The notes: a model not told the origin generated them from the letters alone. A stretch of 49,868 bases of DNA from Peptostreptococcus faecalis (GCF_900240845.1 NZ_OERU01000007.1:1-49868), one strand, 5' to 3'. Counted from the first letter of the stretch, positions 33,331-42,621 are shown. Numbers and translations are program-made.

Positions 33331-35421
33331 ATGCAACTAATTATCGCAGAAAAGCCCAGCGTGGCAATGTCAATCGCCTCTGCCTTGGGCGCAACCAACA
33401 AAAAAGACGGATACATCGAGGGTAACAATCTTCTTGTGTCTTGGTGTGTGGGGCATCTTGTTTCCTTTGCAGAGGCAAGTATCTACAACGAACAACACAA
33501 AAAATGGCGATATGAGGATTTGCCCATTCTGCCGCAAGAATGGCAATATGTCCTGTCACCGGGCAAAGAAACTCAATTCGCCATTCTGAAAAACCTGATG
33601 GAGCGTGCGGACGTGACCGAGCTTGTCAATGCCTGTGACGCTGGACGTGAGGGTGAGCTTATCTTTCGTCTGGTCGTAAATATGGCTGGCTGCCATAAGC
33701 CCATTTCTCGCCTTTGGATTTCCTCTATGGAGGACAGTGCCATCCGTGACGGCTTTGCGGAGCTGAAACCAGGAGCAGATTTTGAACCACTCTATGCCTC
33801 TGCACTCTGCCGTTCCAAAGCTGACTGGCTCATCGGGATCAATGCCACAAGGCTGTTCTCCGTTTTGTATCACAAAACCCTGAACGTGGGCCGTGTGCAG
33901 ACACCAACCCTCGCCATGCTCTGTGAGCGTGAGCGCAAAATAACAGGCTTCCAAAAAGAAAAGTATCATCATGTGCGACTTGCCTTTGAGGAAACCGAGG
34001 CAATCAGCGAGAAGATCCCCACATTGGAAGAAGCACAAACCATGCAAACGGCTTGCCATCAAAGGCAGGCCGTTTGTGTTTCTCTGGAAAAAGAGCAAAA
34101 GACGGTAAAGCCGCCGAAACTCTTTGACCTTACCACTTTGCAGCGAGAGGCCAACCGAATTTTCGGGTATACAGCAAAACAGACCTTGGACTATGCCCAA
34201 AGCCTGTATGAGCGAAAGCTATTGACCTATCCGAGAACAGACAGCAAATATCTCACGGCGGATATGATGGAAACTGCCTCTTGCGTGGTACACATGGCGG
34301 CAAGCGTATCACCCTTTGAAAGCTGCTCCAACTTTTTCCCGGATGTTTCTCTTGTGGTTTCAGACAAGGATGTTTCCGACCATCACGCTATCATTCCCAC
34401 CATGGAGCTTGAAAACAGCGACTTGGCGGCATTGCCTGTGGGCGAGCGAAATGTGTTGCTGCTGGTGTGTTGCAAATTGCTTTGTGCCGTGGCAGAGTCA
34501 CATACCTTTGAGGCGGTGACGGCGGTGTTCACTTGTGGGGAGTACCACTTTACGGCCAAAGGCAAAAATCTGATCTGCGAGGGTTGGCGAGAAATTGACC
34601 GCTTATTCCGTGCCTCTTTGAAAAACAAGACAGAGGAAGATACCGAAACGGAAAGCACCATGCCCTCTGTTGTAGAGGGACAGACCTTTGAAAATGTATC
34701 TGCCTCTATTACCGAGCATTTCACCACACCACCAAAGCCCTATACCGAGGATACCTTACTTTCCGCTATGGAGAGCGCGGGCAAGGAGGACATGCCAGAG
34801 GACGCAGAGCGGAAAGGCTTAGGTACACCCGCCACCAGAGCTTCTATCATTGAAAAGCTGGTATCTTCCGGCTTTGCCGAGCGTAAAGGCAAAAGCCTGA
34901 TCCCCACAAAGGACGGCAGTACCTTAATTGAGATTCTACCGGAGGTGTTGACCTCACCGCTCTTGACTGCTGAATGGGAAAATGCCCTGACGCAGATTGC
35001 CAAAGGTGCTGCCGACCCCGACAGCTTCATGCAGGATATTGAGCGCATGGCAAAGGGCTTATGCGTTACTTACTACTCTGCGGACAACGACAAAAAAGCG
35101 TTGTTTGAGCCTCAAAAGGAAAGCCTTGGTATCTGTCCTCGCTGTGGCGAGCCGGTGTACGAGGGCAAAAAGAACTTCTATTGCGGCAATCGTGGCTGTG
35201 GTTTCGTCCTTTGGAAAAATGACCGCTTTTGGACTTCCCGCAAAAAGGATCTGACAAAGAAGATGGTTTCGGATTTTCTCACCAAAGGCAAAACCAAAGT
35301 GAAAGGCCTGTATTCCGAAAAGAAAGATAAAACCTATGACGCAGTAATTGTTATGGAGGATACAGGCGGAAAGTACATCAACTTCAAAACCGAGTTTAAC
35401 AAAGAGAAAGGAGCGCGCTAA
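33331..35421 (+). CDS. topB: DNA topoisomerase III (type IA)
   Basis: 696 residues. TOPRIM domain at the start (IIAEKPSVAMSIA, later NACDAGREGELIF), NVGRVQTPTLAML, the active-site TYPRTDSKYL with catalytic Tyr, and a C-terminal zinc ribbon (CPRCGEPV...CGNRGCGF). It decatenates single-stranded DNA and is a standard member of this ICE class, probably helping replication or transfer. GGAGGT precedes the ATG; TAATG junction with the next gene. Confidence 0.93.
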   Translation: MQLIIAEKPSVAMSIASALGATNKKDGYIEGNNLLVSWCVGHLVSFAEASIYNEQHKKWRYEDLPILPQEWQYVLSPGKETQFAILKNLMERADVTELVNACDAGREGELIFRLVVNMAGCHKPISRLWISSMEDSAIRDGFAELKPGADFEPLYASALCRSKADWLIGINATRLFSVLYHKTLNVGRVQTPTLAMLCERERKITGFQKEKYHHVRLAFEETEAISEKIPTLEEAQTMQTACHQRQAVCVSLEKEQKTVKPPKLFDLTTLQREANRIFGYTAKQTLDYAQSLYERKLLTYPRTDSKYLTADMMETASCVVHMAASVSPFESCSNFFPDVSLVVSDKDVSDHHAIIPTMELENSDLAALPVGERNVLLLVCCKLLCAVAESHTFEAVTAVFTCGEYHFTAKGKNLICEGWREIDRLFRASLKNKTEEDTETESTMPSVVEGQTFENVSASITEHFTTPPKPYTEDTLLSAMESAGKEDMPEDAERKGLGTPATRASIIEKLVSSGFAERKGKSLIPTKDGSTLIEILPEVLTSPLLTAEWENALTQIAKGAADPDSFMQDIERMAKGLCVTYYSADNDKKALFEPQKESLGICPRCGEPVYEGKKNFYCGNRGCGFVLWKNDRFWTSRKKDLTKKMVSDFLTKGKTKVKGLYSEKKDKTYDAVIVMEDTGGKYINFKTEFNKEKGAR

Positions 35422-36848
35422 TGACCTTTAACGATAATCACGATTGCCCTTTTGAGGCATACATCACCAATTTGGGCAAATACAACGAGGGTGCCCTTGT
35501 GGGCGAATGGGTGAAATTCCCCACCACGCCCGAAACCTTGCAAGAGGTGTTTCAGCGGATCGGCATTGATGGCAAGCAATATGAGGAGTGGTTTACCACA
35601 GACTATGACTGCTATGTGGATGGCCTCTACGATGTGCTTGGCGAGTATGAGAGCCTTGATGAGCTGAACTATTTGGCGAGCAAGATTGAGGAAATGGACG
35701 ATACCGAGTACAACGCTTTTACGGCAGCCATCGAAATGGGCGAACACCGTGGCAGCGTGCAAGAGTTGATTAACCTTGCTGACAACACAGAGAATTACGA
35801 CTTCCTCCCCGAGGTAGAAAATCACCACGATTTGGGCTATTACTATGTGCATGAGGTGGGTGGCTATGATCTTGATAGTATGGGGCAGCTTGCGAACTAC
35901 ATTGACTATGAGGCCTTTGGCCGTGACATTGCCATGGAAGAAGTAAGCGAGTTTGTGAATGGTGGGTATGTTTACCACAACGGCAATTCGTTCACCGAAA
36001 ATTATGATGGCACCCGTGAGGATATTCCATACGAGTACCGTGTCACGGTTTCTGCGGAGGAGGCCGCCTTTGCCATGGAGGACAGGCTGGATGCCTCTAC
36101 TGACCTTGCTTTTGATCTGGACGAGTTTTTCAGAGGCTACCACCCCGAATACGACAGAGCCTTGCAAGACCCACAGGCTGCAAAGGAGGCACTTGCGGAT
36201 AATCTGCTTTCCGGCGACACGGGTAAAATCCACATGACACTAGCGCTTTTGGAACAGGAACAGGGGCTTGCCAAAGAGGTTGCCCCTCTTGCGGAACGCC
36301 TCACCGCCTATGAGGATGAGTATGGGATCGATACCTATTCCATCTATCAGCTCAAGGACACCGAGGAAATGCGAGATTACCGCTTTGAGCCTTTGGATCG
36401 TCTGGAGCAACGTGGTCTTACTGTAAACCAGGAGAATTACAATCTTGTGTATGCAGGCAGCCTCACCGGAGCGGATAGCTTGGAGAGCCTATATCAAAAA
36501 TTCAATTTAGATCACCCAGCGGATTTCAAGGGGCACTCCATGTCTGTATCTGATATTGTAGTGCTTCATCAAAATGGCGAGGACACCGCCCATTACTGTG
36601 ATAGCTTTGGATTTACAGAAGTACCGCAGTTTCTTGAAAAAGAAAACTACCTGAAGAACGCAGAAATGGCTATGGAAGATGATTACGGCATGATTGACGG
36701 CATTGTGAATAACGGGCCACGCGCTGAAGAAAAGGAACAAGCGGCTGAAAAACCCTCTGTTCTTGGGCAGCTCTCTCAGGCGAAAAAAGAATGTGCAGAG
36801 CGAACGCCCAATGTCGCAGAGCCGAAAAAGGAAGTGCCTGAACGATGA
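35421..36848 (+). CDS. ArdA antirestriction-YodL domain fusion protein
   Basis: 475 residues. The N-terminal ~165 residues match ArdA: FEAYITNLGKYNEGALVGEW, then a strongly acidic series (EEWFTTDYDCYVDG, EYESLDELNYLASK) typical of a DNA mimic that blocks type I restriction. A spacer follows, with YEYRVTVSAEEAAFAMEDRL, then a YodL-like domain ~300-425 (DTYSIYQLKD, YAGSL, GHSMSVSDIVVLHQ). The C-terminus is low complexity. It probably protects entering DNA from host restriction. One-nt overlap with topB. Confidence 0.82.
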   Translation: MTFNDNHDCPFEAYITNLGKYNEGALVGEWVKFPTTPETLQEVFQRIGIDGKQYEEWFTTDYDCYVDGLYDVLGEYESLDELNYLASKIEEMDDTEYNAFTAAIEMGEHRGSVQELINLADNTENYDFLPEVENHHDLGYYYVHEVGGYDLDSMGQLANYIDYEAFGRDIAMEEVSEFVNGGYVYHNGNSFTENYDGTREDIPYEYRVTVSAEEAAFAMEDRLDASTDLAFDLDEFFRGYHPEYDRALQDPQAAKEALADNLLSGDTGKIHMTLALLEQEQGLAKEVAPLAERLTAYEDEYGIDTYSIYQLKDTEEMRDYRFEPLDRLEQRGLTVNQENYNLVYAGSLTGADSLESLYQKFNLDHPADFKGHSMSVSDIVVLHQNGEDTAHYCDSFGFTEVPQFLEKENYLKNAEMAMEDDYGMIDGIVNNGPRAEEKEQAAEKPSVLGQLSQAKKECAERTPNVAEPKKEVPER

Positions 36849-37060
36849 GCCGAAGCAAGAAATGGAAAAAGGAATGGTGCTTCTTTTTTGGTGAGAACGG
36901 CAGGCGACAGTACAACAAGGTTTGTAGGCGCTGTGTGCATGACTGTAAGCAGAGTTTCCGAACCGATTTAATCGTCTGCCCAATGTACAGGAGCAAAGAG
37001 GCAAAAACACCCCCGAAAAGGGTTGAAAATGGGCAAAAATCTTCTCTGTATCATCCGTAA
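36845..37060 (+). CDS. Small basic Cys-containing protein
   Basis: 71 residues beginning MSRSKKWKKEWCFFFGENGR, with CRRCVHDC, a possible metal site. ATGA overlap with the ArdA-YodL gene supports translation. Likely a conserved small protein of this ICE group; no known domain recognised. Confidence 0.65.
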   Translation: MSRSKKWKKEWCFFFGENGRRQYNKVCRRCVHDCKQSFRTDLIVCPMYRSKEAKTPPKRVENGQKSSLYHP

Positions 37061-37149
37061 AAAGGATGGGTAATATCTTTTATCATCTTTCTCTGTTTGG
37101 TGAAAAACACGCTAAAAAAGGTGCGATTTGAACACTTTTATGGCATAGC

Positions 37150-37205
37150 AAAAGGGAGCGTATCCATTGGAGTAAATTCCAGTGGGTGCGCTCCCTTATT
37201 TTTAT
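37150..37205. repeat. Hairpin repeat, copy 1
   Basis: AAAAGGGAGCG...CGCTCCCTTATTTTT: stem GGGAGCG/CGCTCCC with an inner CCATTGGA/TTCCAGTGG arm. A and T flanks make it a bidirectional terminator. Near-identical copies lie at 38834 and 40407. Confidence 0.9.
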
Positions 37206-37239
37206 TTGCGCCATCAGCAAAGACTAAAACAGCGATATA

Positions 37240-37248
37240 TGATATAAT
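37240..37248 (+). promoter_or_regulatory. Extended -10 promoter of the DUF3800-like gene
   Basis: TGATATAAT, 50 bp before the start at 37299, followed by GCAAGGAGGATA. Confidence 0.55.
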
Positions 37249-37298
37249 TTCAGTAGCAAACATATTACCACTATCCCTTTTGCAAGGAGGATATAATA

Positions 37299-38810
37299 AT
37301 GACCGAAGAAGTTCATTTTTACTATGATGAGTCAGAACATAGCAGAAAAATCAATCATTCAACCGTTACTGCGGAAAACTATTATGATAATTTTGCAACT
37401 GTAATTGTTGGTTGGGATAAAACCGATGAAAAATCAATAGAAGAAAAATATCTTGATTTTGAAACTAAATATGCTGATCGAAAATCAAAGGGCGAACTTA
37501 AAAGCGAAACTCTCAAACCCAGACAATTAAAAGATGGGTTTGCGTCACTAAATAAAGGCAACATTAGATTTATAAGTGATTTGCTCGATTTATATAGCAC
37601 GAATACTTACGTATACTTTTCTGTGGCAAGTAAAACGGAATTCATTGTCCATCAACTATTTAAAAATTATGAAAGTAATGTTTTTGTTAATATGGAGGCA
37701 ATGAAGTATTCGATTATCAAAGCCATTGTAGTATATCAACCTCAAGACATTATCTGTGGATTATACGAAAACACTCAAGAACTAGTTGCTCTTTTAAGAA
37801 ACTTTTTTGAAGAAAGAATTGTTGCAAATCAGGCAAATCCAGATTTAAAGCACCTTGAAAGTACCGCTTTTGAACAAATCTTAATATTACTGGATGATAT
37901 TAACGAATGCTTTGATATTAATTGGAATTATAATATGGCATTTTGGGGGTTCAAAAAATATCTTTCTGAAAAAGGAATTATCGACTATACTTTGCTCTTA
38001 GATAAAGAAGGCAAGGAGGATGAAGATAGTAATACATTGCGTGCGGCTATTGGTGTTGGGTTGTCCAATGTTTCAGAAACAAATTCAAAGAACCATGTTG
38101 GCCTTAGAATGGCTGATATGCTGGCAGGTATAATAACAAAACTGTCAAAGAATCTACACGCTGCACTGATATATGAAAGCCCTGAAGCTGCACTAAAGAA
38201 AAAACTTTTAGGTGACGAGTGGTTTAATATTAGCGAGCAACAGCTTGAACTATATCGTAAAATGAAATTTGTTATAATCCAATTAAACATCTCGTGGTAC
38301 AAATCCAACGCAGGAGTCTATTCAGACGACTTAATTGTTTTCATTGCTTTGTTGAATTACATAAGTAACTTCAATTCAATAGCCGAGTTTCACAAGAAAA
38401 GCAGCAACTTGCATGCGGAACATTTTAATGCCTTGTGTTGTGAAAATCTATCCGATTATTATAAAAGAATGCAATCAAAGCTGGATGTTGAACCCATTGC
38501 AAACAGCCAGGGGGATTATTTCTATAACCAGCGAGGGGCCAAAGTGTTCTTCGATAGTTCAAAGCAGCCATTGCTAACGTTTAAGGGTAAAAATCAAACC
38601 TTTGATGTTTTGTCCGTAGGGTTTACTAAGGACATGATCCCGCTTATAACCGTACAGACTGACAAAGAACCACTTTGTCTTAGGCTTCCTCCATCTTTAT
38701 CGGAATGGGCTGTCACTTGTGTCGGCATGGCAAATAGTGGTATGTCGTTTTTCCCAACACAAGTTATGTTTAGCAGAGTTGGCAATGATTACTTTGCCGA
38801 CATTTTATAG
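37299..38810 (+). CDS. DUF3800-like protein (cargo, predicted RNase H-like fold)
   Basis: 503 residues, intracellular. FYYDESEHS (residues 7-15) at the N-terminus and GLRMADMLAG (268-277) are the two acidic boxes of DUF3800, a predicted RNase H-fold nuclease family often seen in mobile and defence loci. The C-terminal ~200 residues are unrecognised and end in a beta-rich part. More AT-rich than the transfer genes, with its own promoter, and bounded on both sides by copies of the hairpin repeat. A role in phage defence is plausible but inferred. Confidence 0.7.
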   Translation: MTEEVHFYYDESEHSRKINHSTVTAENYYDNFATVIVGWDKTDEKSIEEKYLDFETKYADRKSKGELKSETLKPRQLKDGFASLNKGNIRFISDLLDLYSTNTYVYFSVASKTEFIVHQLFKNYESNVFVNMEAMKYSIIKAIVVYQPQDIICGLYENTQELVALLRNFFEERIVANQANPDLKHLESTAFEQILILLDDINECFDINWNYNMAFWGFKKYLSEKGIIDYTLLLDKEGKEDEDSNTLRAAIGVGLSNVSETNSKNHVGLRMADMLAGIITKLSKNLHAALIYESPEAALKKKLLGDEWFNISEQQLELYRKMKFVIIQLNISWYKSNAGVYSDDLIVFIALLNYISNFNSIAEFHKKSSNLHAEHFNALCCENLSDYYKRMQSKLDVEPIANSQGDYFYNQRGAKVFFDSSKQPLLTFKGKNQTFDVLSVGFTKDMIPLITVQTDKEPLCLRLPPSLSEWAVTCVGMANSGMSFFPTQVMFSRVGNDYFADIL

Positions 38811-38833
38811 AAGCTCGTATTTGTTACATTAAC

Positions 38834-38887
38834 AAAAGGGAGCGTATCCATTGGAATATTTCCAGTGGGTGCGCTCCCTTATTTTTT
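38834..38887. repeat. Hairpin repeat, copy 2
   Basis: Nearly the same sequence as copy 1 and in the same orientation. It separates convergent DUF3800-like and kinase genes and overlaps the last 2 bp of the kinase stop region. Confidence 0.9.
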
Positions 38888-40355
38888 AGTCTGGTAGACG
38901 GTCAAGCAAATTCTTGGCCTGATATCTGATACCTGCACATTCCTCCAAGATTTGATGTGCAATTTGTTTAGGCTGTAAATCTTCCAGCGTTAGGCAAAGA
39001 TTATATGCAATCGAAGCGAATATATCATAATTGCCCCAGCCACCATACCCAGTCGCTTCGGAATATCCTCCTGATATGGACTGTAAGATTTTTAGCTGAT
39101 ATACACTTTCAAAATGCAAAACCAATTCCCAAAAATTTGACAATCTGTGGGTGACAATAAATTTGCAAAGTTTATCTGATTGTACCAAGTCAACTATATA
39201 TTCATGCACTTTAGTATCATACTGACTATTTAGGATTTTATTGATAGTATCGCTTATGTCCTGTTCCTTATCTTGATGTTTTAGTGCAATTTCAATATCC
39301 ACAAGAATTTGTTCGATAGAATCGTAACGCAATGCTTTATCCCTGCAAATACAACGTTCAACGATAGTTTTAAGAGCGTGATTCGAGTTTGCCGCATTAT
39401 ATGTAAGGATATAATCAATCATTTTTCCAACAGAATATATATCACTTTTATGATCCAGATTCCTAAAATCATTTACTGCTAAAGGGTCAACAAATATATG
39501 ATTGTTTTTCTCGGTATAAGATGTTTTCATACTTCTAATAAGAGAAGTATGTTTGCTCAATCCAAAATCACATATTACAAAGTCATTTCCTATTTTCAAG
39601 ATATTACCCAAGTGCAAATCTCGGTGAATAATTGAGTTCTTATGAGCATAATCCATACCTTTAAGGATATCCATAATAATCTTTATTTTTTCATCAAACG
39701 ATAATTCAATTTCGGAAGTTAGATACGCAGCCAAATTCATATCAGCTTGCTCCATAAGATATGAATGTCCTTCGTTGTCAAAGTCAAACACATTCAATAT
39801 TTGAGGACAGCCAGTTAATTTTTGCATGTTTTCAAATTCATATTTCATGCGTTTTTGTAATTTTTCATCCTCTTTGTATACCGCTTTCAATTCCTTACGC
39901 AAGAGACCATCTTGCATACGAACAATATTACAATATGAACCGGAATCCAAAATATCATCAGGCATTACTATAATATCGCCCATATCAGGAATAACAACTT
40001 TTACATTTTCTCTTTTGAGTACATTTATGAGAGTGGTAATTATATGTTCATTTTGCTCAATATCAATTTTTGAATGGTGTAAAATGTTTAGCATGTTTTG
40101 AATGAGCAAAAGATATTTGGTTTCAGGCAGATCCGCATATTGTTCAGATAAATATTTATCCTCAACAAAAGTGAAACTTCCGTTAAGGTCAAAAAAATCA
40201 TTGATATCTAAATAATCCACCGAAAGTATAGAGCTGTCAAAATGATAATCAAAAACTAATCCATAATAATTCCAGTTCGTTTCATCTGTTTTGCCGCTCC
40301 AATACTGCTTATCAAGGTAATTTAATATTTTATGAAAAGTTTGTTGTGTAAGCAT
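38886..40355 (-). CDS. Serine/threonine protein kinase (cargo)
   Basis: 489 residues. An N-terminal ~130-residue unrecognised domain is followed by a eukaryotic-type kinase domain (~135-365): glycine loop DSGSYCNIV, a likely ATP lysine in LLRKELKAVY (154 or 157), HRDLHLGNIL (244-253) with the catalytic Asp, DFGLSKHT (263-270) and HKSDIYSVGKMI. A C-terminal ~120-residue helical region follows. Catalytic residues are intact. Soluble, without membrane or PASTA parts, unlike housekeeping PknB. AAGGAGGAGGG precedes the ATG. Flanked by the same hairpin repeat as its neighbour; an abortive-infection kinase is plausible. Confidence 0.85.
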   Translation of the reverse strand: MLTQQTFHKILNYLDKQYWSGKTDETNWNYYGLVFDYHFDSSILSVDYLDINDFFDLNGSFTFVEDKYLSEQYADLPETKYLLLIQNMLNILHHSKIDIEQNEHIITTLINVLKRENVKVVIPDMGDIIVMPDDILDSGSYCNIVRMQDGLLRKELKAVYKEDEKLQKRMKYEFENMQKLTGCPQILNVFDFDNEGHSYLMEQADMNLAAYLTSEIELSFDEKIKIIMDILKGMDYAHKNSIIHRDLHLGNILKIGNDFVICDFGLSKHTSLIRSMKTSYTEKNNHIFVDPLAVNDFRNLDHKSDIYSVGKMIDYILTYNAANSNHALKTIVERCICRDKALRYDSIEQILVDIEIALKHQDKEQDISDTINKILNSQYDTKVHEYIVDLVQSDKLCKFIVTHRLSNFWELVLHFESVYQLKILQSISGGYSEATGYGGWGNYDIFASIAYNLCLTLEDLQPKQIAHQILEECAGIRYQAKNLLDRLPD

Positions 40356-40376
40356 ACTATCCCTCCTCCTTGGCCA

Positions 40377-40385
40377 ATTTTACCA
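40377..40385 (-). promoter_or_regulatory. Extended -10 promoter of the kinase gene
   Basis: On the minus strand TGGTAAAAT lies 22 bp before the start at 40355. Confidence 0.45.
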
Positions 40386-40406
40386 CTGATCGACATATAA
40401 AGCTAT

Positions 40407-40463
40407 AAAAAGAGGGGGCGTATCCAATGGAATATTTCCGGTGGGTACGCTCCTTATTTTTTT
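40407..40463. repeat. Hairpin repeat, copy 3
   Basis: Diverged copy (AGAGGGGGCGTATCCAATGG...GGTGGGTACGCTCC) with preserved stem and A/T flanks. It lies between the kinase promoter and the 3' end of the small membrane protein gene. Confidence 0.88.
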
Positions 40464-40467
40464 GTCT

Positions 40468-40818
40468 TTATTCTATCGGTGCTTTACTTGCGCTGATAAA
40501 TCGAACAATGGTAAGCGGTATGTAGTAAATTGCAACGGCTATTCTCCATATCAGAATGAACCCGCCTATGATACCTCCCACAATAAAGTTAAGCGCCCAA
40601 ATACCAACCGTTCCACCTAAATCATAATTGTGCGGGATCAGCCACATGAACATTCGCCTAATCCCAAAGGGAATACCACACAGTATCCATAGCAGAAAAT
40701 AATCTGTTTCACCATTCTTGGTGCAAAGGGATATAAAAAACCAATACAGTACAAATACAACCGCAAAGGTCAATACGGTTTTCTTCAAAAAGTCCTTTAT
40801 AATTTCGCTTTCCGTCAT
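40468..40818 (-). CDS. Small membrane protein of the element
   Basis: 116 residues from ATG 40818; a GTG at 40827 is too close to AAAGGTG. Three hydrophobic segments (~15-35, ~40-62, ~70-105) surround IPFGIRRMFMWLIPHNYDLG. It follows the relaxase on the same strand at 62 bp and is likely co-transcribed. No function known to me; similar small proteins occur next to relaxases in Tn1549-type elements. Confidence 0.7.
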   Translation of the reverse strand: MTESEIIKDFLKKTVLTFAVVFVLYWFFISLCTKNGETDYFLLWILCGIPFGIRRMFMWLIPHNYDLGGTVGIWALNFIVGGIIGGFILIWRIAVAIYYIPLTIVRFISASKAPIE

Positions 40819-40880
40819 ATGCTGCACGCACCTTTCTTGAACCCATTATACATTCATTTTGCGATTTCGCCCAGCGTTTT

Positions 40881-42224
40881 TTATTCTCGTTCCTCACTGC
40901 GAGCCTTATCCTCCTGTGTCGGAGCAGAGAGCAAACTATCCACATTTCGCTTCACCGTATCCAATTCCTTTGCCTCGGATTTGATTTTCAAATAGTCTGT
41001 ATAAAGGGTTTCTTTTGTGGCTTTGGCAGTAGCCAACTCTTTTTTCAACTCCGAAATATTTGGCAAGTGTTTTACATCCATTTGCTTCAATGCTTTGGCG
41101 GCCGCTTCAAAGAGAATGATTTTTCCCTCTTGCCCACGCAAGAATTTTTCCTTGTCGTTCGACTTTTTATATCTATCATACAAAGGCTTTAACTCCCGAT
41201 AGTTCGCCGTATGCTTTATGAGAAGTCCTAAGTCGCTGATTTGCTGTTCGGTGGACTTGATAGCAGATAGTAGCTTGTCCTGTGCAGCAAGCGTTTCAGC
41301 GGTCTTATCCTCCAACTGTTCATATTGGGTAATGCCATGTTCCGTGAGGAAGTTCATTGTCTTGGCCGCTTGTTTGAGGTTGTTGATTTTCGCCCAATGA
41401 CTAAAGCCTGCGCTTTCCTGTGCCTTGATGTTATTCTGAATGTCAATAAGCAGATTGATCCGCTTATCTGTTTGCTTTGGCCGTCTTGATGGGCGGGGAC
41501 TTCCGGCGATCCGAGCAGTGATTGCCTCCTCTGTATAATCGACGCCCAATGTTTTCAGACGGGTAAATCGCTCCTGTCCGTTTGCTCTGCAGGAAATGTA
41601 TTTGCCGCGTTTGATTTCGTAACTTTCGGCCTCTAAGCGCTTTAATAGTTCTTCAAAGGTGGAGGTTTGGGGGATGAGCTTATCCACGGCAGCTTTTAGT
41701 TTCGCCTTGTAACTGTTTCCCGCTTTGGTAGCTGTATGCTCAATGTAGCTTTTGCCTTTGTCCTTGCCAGGGATAATGACCGATAGCCCGTGTTCCTTGC
41801 AGAGTCGGTCACTAACACGGCGGATGTGATAATAGCTTTGGTTGTTGGAATGGTATTTACGATAGTCAACAAAGCTGACTGAATTAAAAATGATGTGGTT
41901 ATGGATGTGCCCTTTATCAATGTGGGTGGTAAGTACAAACTCGTACTTGCCGCCCAATGTTTCTTTCGCAAGCTGCATACCGATTTCGTGAGCCTGTTCC
42001 GGCGTGGTTTCGCCAGGATCAAAGGCTTGGATAAGGTGGTGCCCTAAGTTGTCGCCCTTGTCTATGGCGTGGCGACGGGTAAAGGAATACTCAATGTCTG
42101 CTGTTTCTGCCGAGCAACCATAAGAGGAAATTAAAAGGCGTTCATCCGTTTTGTCGGGATTGCAGATATAGGCAATGGCTTTGTTTAGCGTTGTCTTAAT
42201 AGGATGGATCTTTGTAATTGCCAT
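40881..42224 (-). CDS. Relaxase, MOBP type
   Basis: 447 residues. The N-terminal ~200 residues hold the nicking domain: AITKIHPIKTTLNKAIAYI, the metal-binding HIDKGHIHNH (H101, H106, H108, H110) and SYYHIRRVSDRLC. The rest is mostly coiled coil. It nicks one strand at oriT, stays bound to the 5' end and is exported through VirD4. Its start overlaps MobC by 40 bp. Intact. Confidence 0.92.
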   Translation of the reverse strand: MAITKIHPIKTTLNKAIAYICNPDKTDERLLISSYGCSAETADIEYSFTRRHAIDKGDNLGHHLIQAFDPGETTPEQAHEIGMQLAKETLGGKYEFVLTTHIDKGHIHNHIIFNSVSFVDYRKYHSNNQSYYHIRRVSDRLCKEHGLSVIIPGKDKGKSYIEHTATKAGNSYKAKLKAAVDKLIPQTSTFEELLKRLEAESYEIKRGKYISCRANGQERFTRLKTLGVDYTEEAITARIAGSPRPSRRPKQTDKRINLLIDIQNNIKAQESAGFSHWAKINNLKQAAKTMNFLTEHGITQYEQLEDKTAETLAAQDKLLSAIKSTEQQISDLGLLIKHTANYRELKPLYDRYKKSNDKEKFLRGQEGKIILFEAAAKALKQMDVKHLPNISELKKELATAKATKETLYTDYLKIKSEAKELDTVKRNVDSLLSAPTQEDKARSEERE

Positions 42225-42514
42225 ATCTCCTCCTGCCTTTCCCGTATTTCCTCAAGATCCGCTTGATAGGTGGGGCCGCCGGCGTTGATCCGCTTGGCGA
42301 TCTGGTTAATATTGCGCCCAATGGCCGAGAGCTGGGCAGTCATTTCCTTTATGTCCTTGGTGTCTATGTAGATGATGTATCCGTCAATCGCCATCTTGCG
42401 AAGGTAAGCCCCATACCGTTGAGTCGGCAGTTGTTTCATCTTTTCATCAATGAGCTTCTTTTCTTCCTCAGACACCCATATTTTCAGTTGTATATTTCGC
42501 TTTCGACTTGGCAT
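42185..42514 (-). CDS. MobC-like relaxosome accessory protein
   Basis: 109 residues from ATG 42514 (CGGAGGAACGCT upstream; an earlier in-frame start has no site). RNIQLKIWVSEEEKKLIDEK then a ribbon-helix-helix-like N-terminus, and LSAIGRNINQIAKRINAGG, the classic MobC motif. It binds near oriT to help the relaxase. Overlaps the relaxase gene. Confidence 0.88.
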   Translation of the reverse strand: MPSRKRNIQLKIWVSEEEKKLIDEKMKQLPTQRYGAYLRKMAIDGYIIYIDTKDIKEMTAQLSAIGRNINQIAKRINAGGPTYQADLEEIRERQEEIWQLQRSILLRQR

Positions 42515-42601
42515 AGCGTTCCTCCGTTCTATAAGGGTTTGGGAAACTCCCAACAAGTATTTTTCCTTTTCGGGCAACGGGGCCTGAAAAGAGGAAAATT
42601 C

Positions 42602-42621
42602 GCAAGTGGGTACTCACTTGC
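42602..42621. other. Candidate oriT palindrome
   Basis: GCAAGTGGGTACTCACTTGC is palindromic except for one position pair and lies in a ~180-bp gene-free stretch directly upstream of mobC-relaxase, where oriT is expected. The nic site is not identified. Confidence 0.45.

Noticed and set aside
35418..36233. 271-codon minus-strand frame opposite ArdA-YodL
   Set aside because: Its length follows from the acidic codon use of the real gene; antisense start has no ribosome site.
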